This document shows positions 62,801 through 64,000 of a DNA stretch of 64,000 nt, piece after piece (within the stretch, counting starts at the first letter, position 1; the number at the start of each line of letters is the position of its first letter). Below the pieces are notes generated by a model, which did not search any database, had not been told where the DNA came from, and was given only the letters and a program-made list of their open reading frames with translations. The DNA is from Aquimarina atlantica. GTDB taxonomy: Bacteria; Bacteroidota; Bacteroidia; Flavobacteriales; Flavobacteriaceae. The position numbers and the translations under genes were made by a program. The stretch lies in the NCBI RefSeq assembly GCF_000626715.1, contig NZ_AQRA01000011.1, positions 1-64,000 of the forward strand. Direction: 5' to 3'.

Positions 62801-64000
62801 TCGGTTAATAACATCCCTCGTGCTTTATCACCTTTAGGAACATTTACCCCGATATAAGTACTATATGGAGAAAAATCTTTACTAATGACATCGGTACTAA
62901 AATCTCCTCCGTTTTCATATACCTTGGTAATAAAAGAAGCTTTTAGCATTCCTGCTGCTTTATTTTCAAGTTTTGGTCTAAGGTTAAAACTCGCTTTTCC
63001 TTCGTTAGAAATTTGTCCTTGAAATACTTCTTGTTCTTCGGTTCCAAATCTACGGGTTGGATCATCAAAAACATATCCCGGGAAGGTTTTAAAACTGGTT
63101 GTTTTTGGATTGAATCGAACATTGATGTCTGTTTTCAGATTTTTTGCTATTGCACCATGTAACCATAATACTTCGAGATTACCTTGTAGGTTCTTATTAA
63201 CTCCTAAAACTTCATCATCAAAGGTTGTTTTGATTTTAAGACGATTAGGTTTTATGGTTTCGATTTTAAGTGTTTTGCTAAAACTAGCTCCTCCTACATT
63301 AACTTTGGCTTGCCAATTACCTGTAGGTGCTTCCTCAGACGTATGTACAATAAATTTGTAGAAATTGTTGATACCGTTGGTCTTTGTTTCCTGGTAAGTC
63401 ACTTTACCATATGGATCGCGTAATTCGAATTTTACCGGGTGTCCTTTAGGTAATTTATTTGCATTATCGTTAAGCATAAAAGATAAAAACAAGGTGTCCC
63501 CCGGCCTCCAGACACCACGTTCTCCATAAATATATCCTTTAATTCCTTTTTGCAATCGCACTCCAGAAACATCAAATTTACTTACAGATAGTGCGTTCCC
63601 ATCATTTAGTTTTACATAGGTTTGCTGCTTTCCGGATTGAGCAATGGCAAAATATGCAGAGCGATCTGCATCAAAACCAGTTATTCCTTCTGCATCGGTT
63701 GTTGCCACTCCCATTTCTTGTTGCTGATAATTGTAAAAAGTTACTTTTACATTTGGCACAGGGCTAGTGGTAATAATATCATTAACCGTAACCATGTAGG
63801 CATTATTAAGCCCTTTTTTAACAACTACTCCCAGATTAGAAGCTAATACATTTGCACTAATCTTTTTATCTCTAAAGTAAGAAGTGCTACATGGGTTTTC
63901 TCTTTCTTCCCAATTGTAGTCGTAGTAATCATCATAATAATATTGAGAACTATCCCAAAAACTAGATTCTTCTTCTTCGTCATAATTATCTGTTAATTCA
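59863..64000 (-). CDS. Alpha-2-macroglobulin family protein, 5' end outside window
   Basis: The frame is open from the right edge to the stop at 59863; the ATG at 63795 is internal, since an acidic upstream segment (ELTDNYDEEEESSFWDSSQ) and then RDKKISANVLASNLGVVVKK continue in frame. Recognisable are MG-type beta domains (KGYIYGERGVWRPGDTLFLS, GKATFNFELKYPEWGRYLVR), the bait-containing middle, and the thioester domain with GCVEQTTSAAF (Cys codon at 61186-61188), so a reactive thioester is likely. It resembles the periplasmic YfhM type, which traps foreign proteases and works with PbpC. The lipoprotein or signal region is outside the window. Confidence 0.92.
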   Translation of the reverse strand, partial: ELTDNYDEEEESSFWDSSQYYYDDYYDYNWEERENPCSTSYFRDKKISANVLASNLGVVVKKGLNNAYMVTVNDIITTSPVPNVKVTFYNYQQQEMGVATTDAEGITGFDADRSAYFAIAQSGKQQTYVKLNDGNALSVSKFDVSGVRLQKGIKGYIYGERGVWRPGDTLFLSFMLNDNANKLPKGHPVKFELRDPYGKVTYQETKTNGINNFYKFIVHTSEEAPTGNWQAKVNVGGASFSKTLKIETIKPNRLKIKTTFDDEVLGVNKNLQGNLEVLWLHGAIAKNLKTDINVRFNPKTTSFKTFPGYVFDDPTRRFGTEEQEVFQGQISNEGKASFNLRPKLENKAAGMLKASFITKVYENGGDFSTDVISKDFSPYSTYIGVNVPKGDKARGMLLTDTKHNFEVVAVDDKGNPKSVKDLEVFIYKVDWRWWWDTSEDNLSSYNRGSYHNEVFKTKVTTNSNGKANFNFELKYPEWGRYLVRVVDPNGGHATGKIMYIDWPGWAGKSRKNDPSAATMLLFSTDKNTYTVGEKAIVTFPSSEGGRALVTVENGTEVLSSQWITPQKGETKFELPIEELYTPNVYIHITLLQPHADTANDLPIRLYGIVPISVEDPNTKVQPKLTMPDVLRPEETITLKVGENNGKPMTYSIAIVDEGLLDLTRFKTPNPWNSFYAREALGVKTWDVYDDVIGAYGGSINQVFSIGGDAEAGGSKSKKANRFKPMVVYEGPFELKKGETRAHKIKIPKYVGSVRTMIVASDAEKAAYGSVDKTTPVRKPLMVLTSIPRKITPGEKVTVPVTVFAMENKVKNVTVTLKPNKGFTVIGETQQKLSFPQPDEKMAYFDIEVLEGASLTDIEVVASGGGEKASYKVPINIVNPNPMTTEVTSIVLEPNSEQEVDFAAFGIDGSNSATIEFSSLPPMNFESRLSYLIRYPHGCVEQTTSAAFPQLYLGDVFNLSSDKKQKIQKNIEAAMYRLKRFIQPNGGMSYWPGYSNPNDWGTTYAGHFLLEANKQGYVLPIGFKSSWINYQQQQAKRWRSGNNDLAQAYRLYTLALAGSPDLSSMNRLRETSGLSNDAKLRLAAAYGLITQTKAANQLLNSANIDFQPRNNSHYTYGSTNRNRAMALETLVALDQKAKAQKVAVDLAKELSSKNWMSTQTTSYALMAMAKYAAYVGGKGININYILNGKSTNANTDKTLATSGELSILKDNKLILKNNKDNTIFVQIATSGILPVGQEKVIQSKFKAIVDYKTRDGNIINPILLTQGTDFVAEVTITNTTGSKVKDIALTEIFPSGWEVVNTRFTDFGSFKANAVTHTDIRDDRVNFYFDLKPNESKTMTILLNASYLGKYYLPGIQCEAMYDNSYLVRSQGKWVEVVK

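Overview
The window looks like a chromosomal segment of a marine-type member of the Bacteroidota, most likely Flavobacteriaceae. This rests on the AT-rich sequence, start codons without Shine-Dalgarno sites, several TAnnTTTG-type promoter elements, type IX secretion (T9SS) C-terminal sorting domains, a Bacillus-type succinate dehydrogenase (cytochrome b, flavoprotein, iron-sulfur order), and typical flavobacterial gene pairs such as DUF1800/DUF1501. I saw no rRNA, tRNA, CRISPR array, integrase or transposase. The assignment is by family recognition from reading; no database search was possible.

Region 1 (1-13.9 kb, all minus strand) is the accessory part. Two very large RHS/YD-type secreted proteins (one runs off the left edge exactly at the RHS core end) follow a lipoprotein, a four-helix-bundle (S23/IVP) protein, an OmpH/Skp-like protein and two tail-fibre-like paralogues. 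Between 9.55 and 12.18 kb every intergenic spacer, and also the 5' ends of two reading frames, are filled with a degenerate 7-bp repeat (consensus NGAAGTC or its complement GACTTCN) kept in nearly strict 7-bp register. The four-helix-bundle gene sits in the middle of this cloud and I saw no such clusters in the rest of the window. This is the strongest candidate for an undescribed system.

Region 2 (14-24 kb) carries a class V aminotransferase, a structured intergenic repeat element, mfd, a lipoprotein, a small orphan protein, an XRE-type regulator with membrane helices, and a LACTB-like serine hydrolase. Region 3 (24-29.3 kb, minus) has a cysteine-rich RiPP/bacteriocin-like peptide with a Bacteroidota-type leader, an NHL-like lipoprotein, two tandem membrane AraC regulators, yraN and an LD-carboxypeptidase.

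Region 4 (29.5-51.8 kb) is mostly housekeeping: DUF1800 and DUF1501 (with both a Tat signal and a T9SS domain), metG, an HDAC-like deacylase, a zinc-ribbon protein, a PPOX protein, a CBS protein, an M28 peptidase with membrane helices, sdhCAB, a methionine-type aminotransferase, dinB, a CYTH protein, an SH3 lipoprotein, an outer-membrane protein, and a PAS histidine kinase with a response regulator. Region 5 (51.9-64 kb, minus) is envelope related: a T9SS-exported lysyl-endopeptidase-like protease flanked by 13-bp direct repeats, pbpC, a 5'-nucleotidase split over two genes, small proteins, a 42-bp tandem array, and an alpha-2-macroglobulin with an intact thioester motif that runs off the right edge. 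PbpC and alpha-2-macroglobulin are a known functional pair in periplasmic defence and repair.
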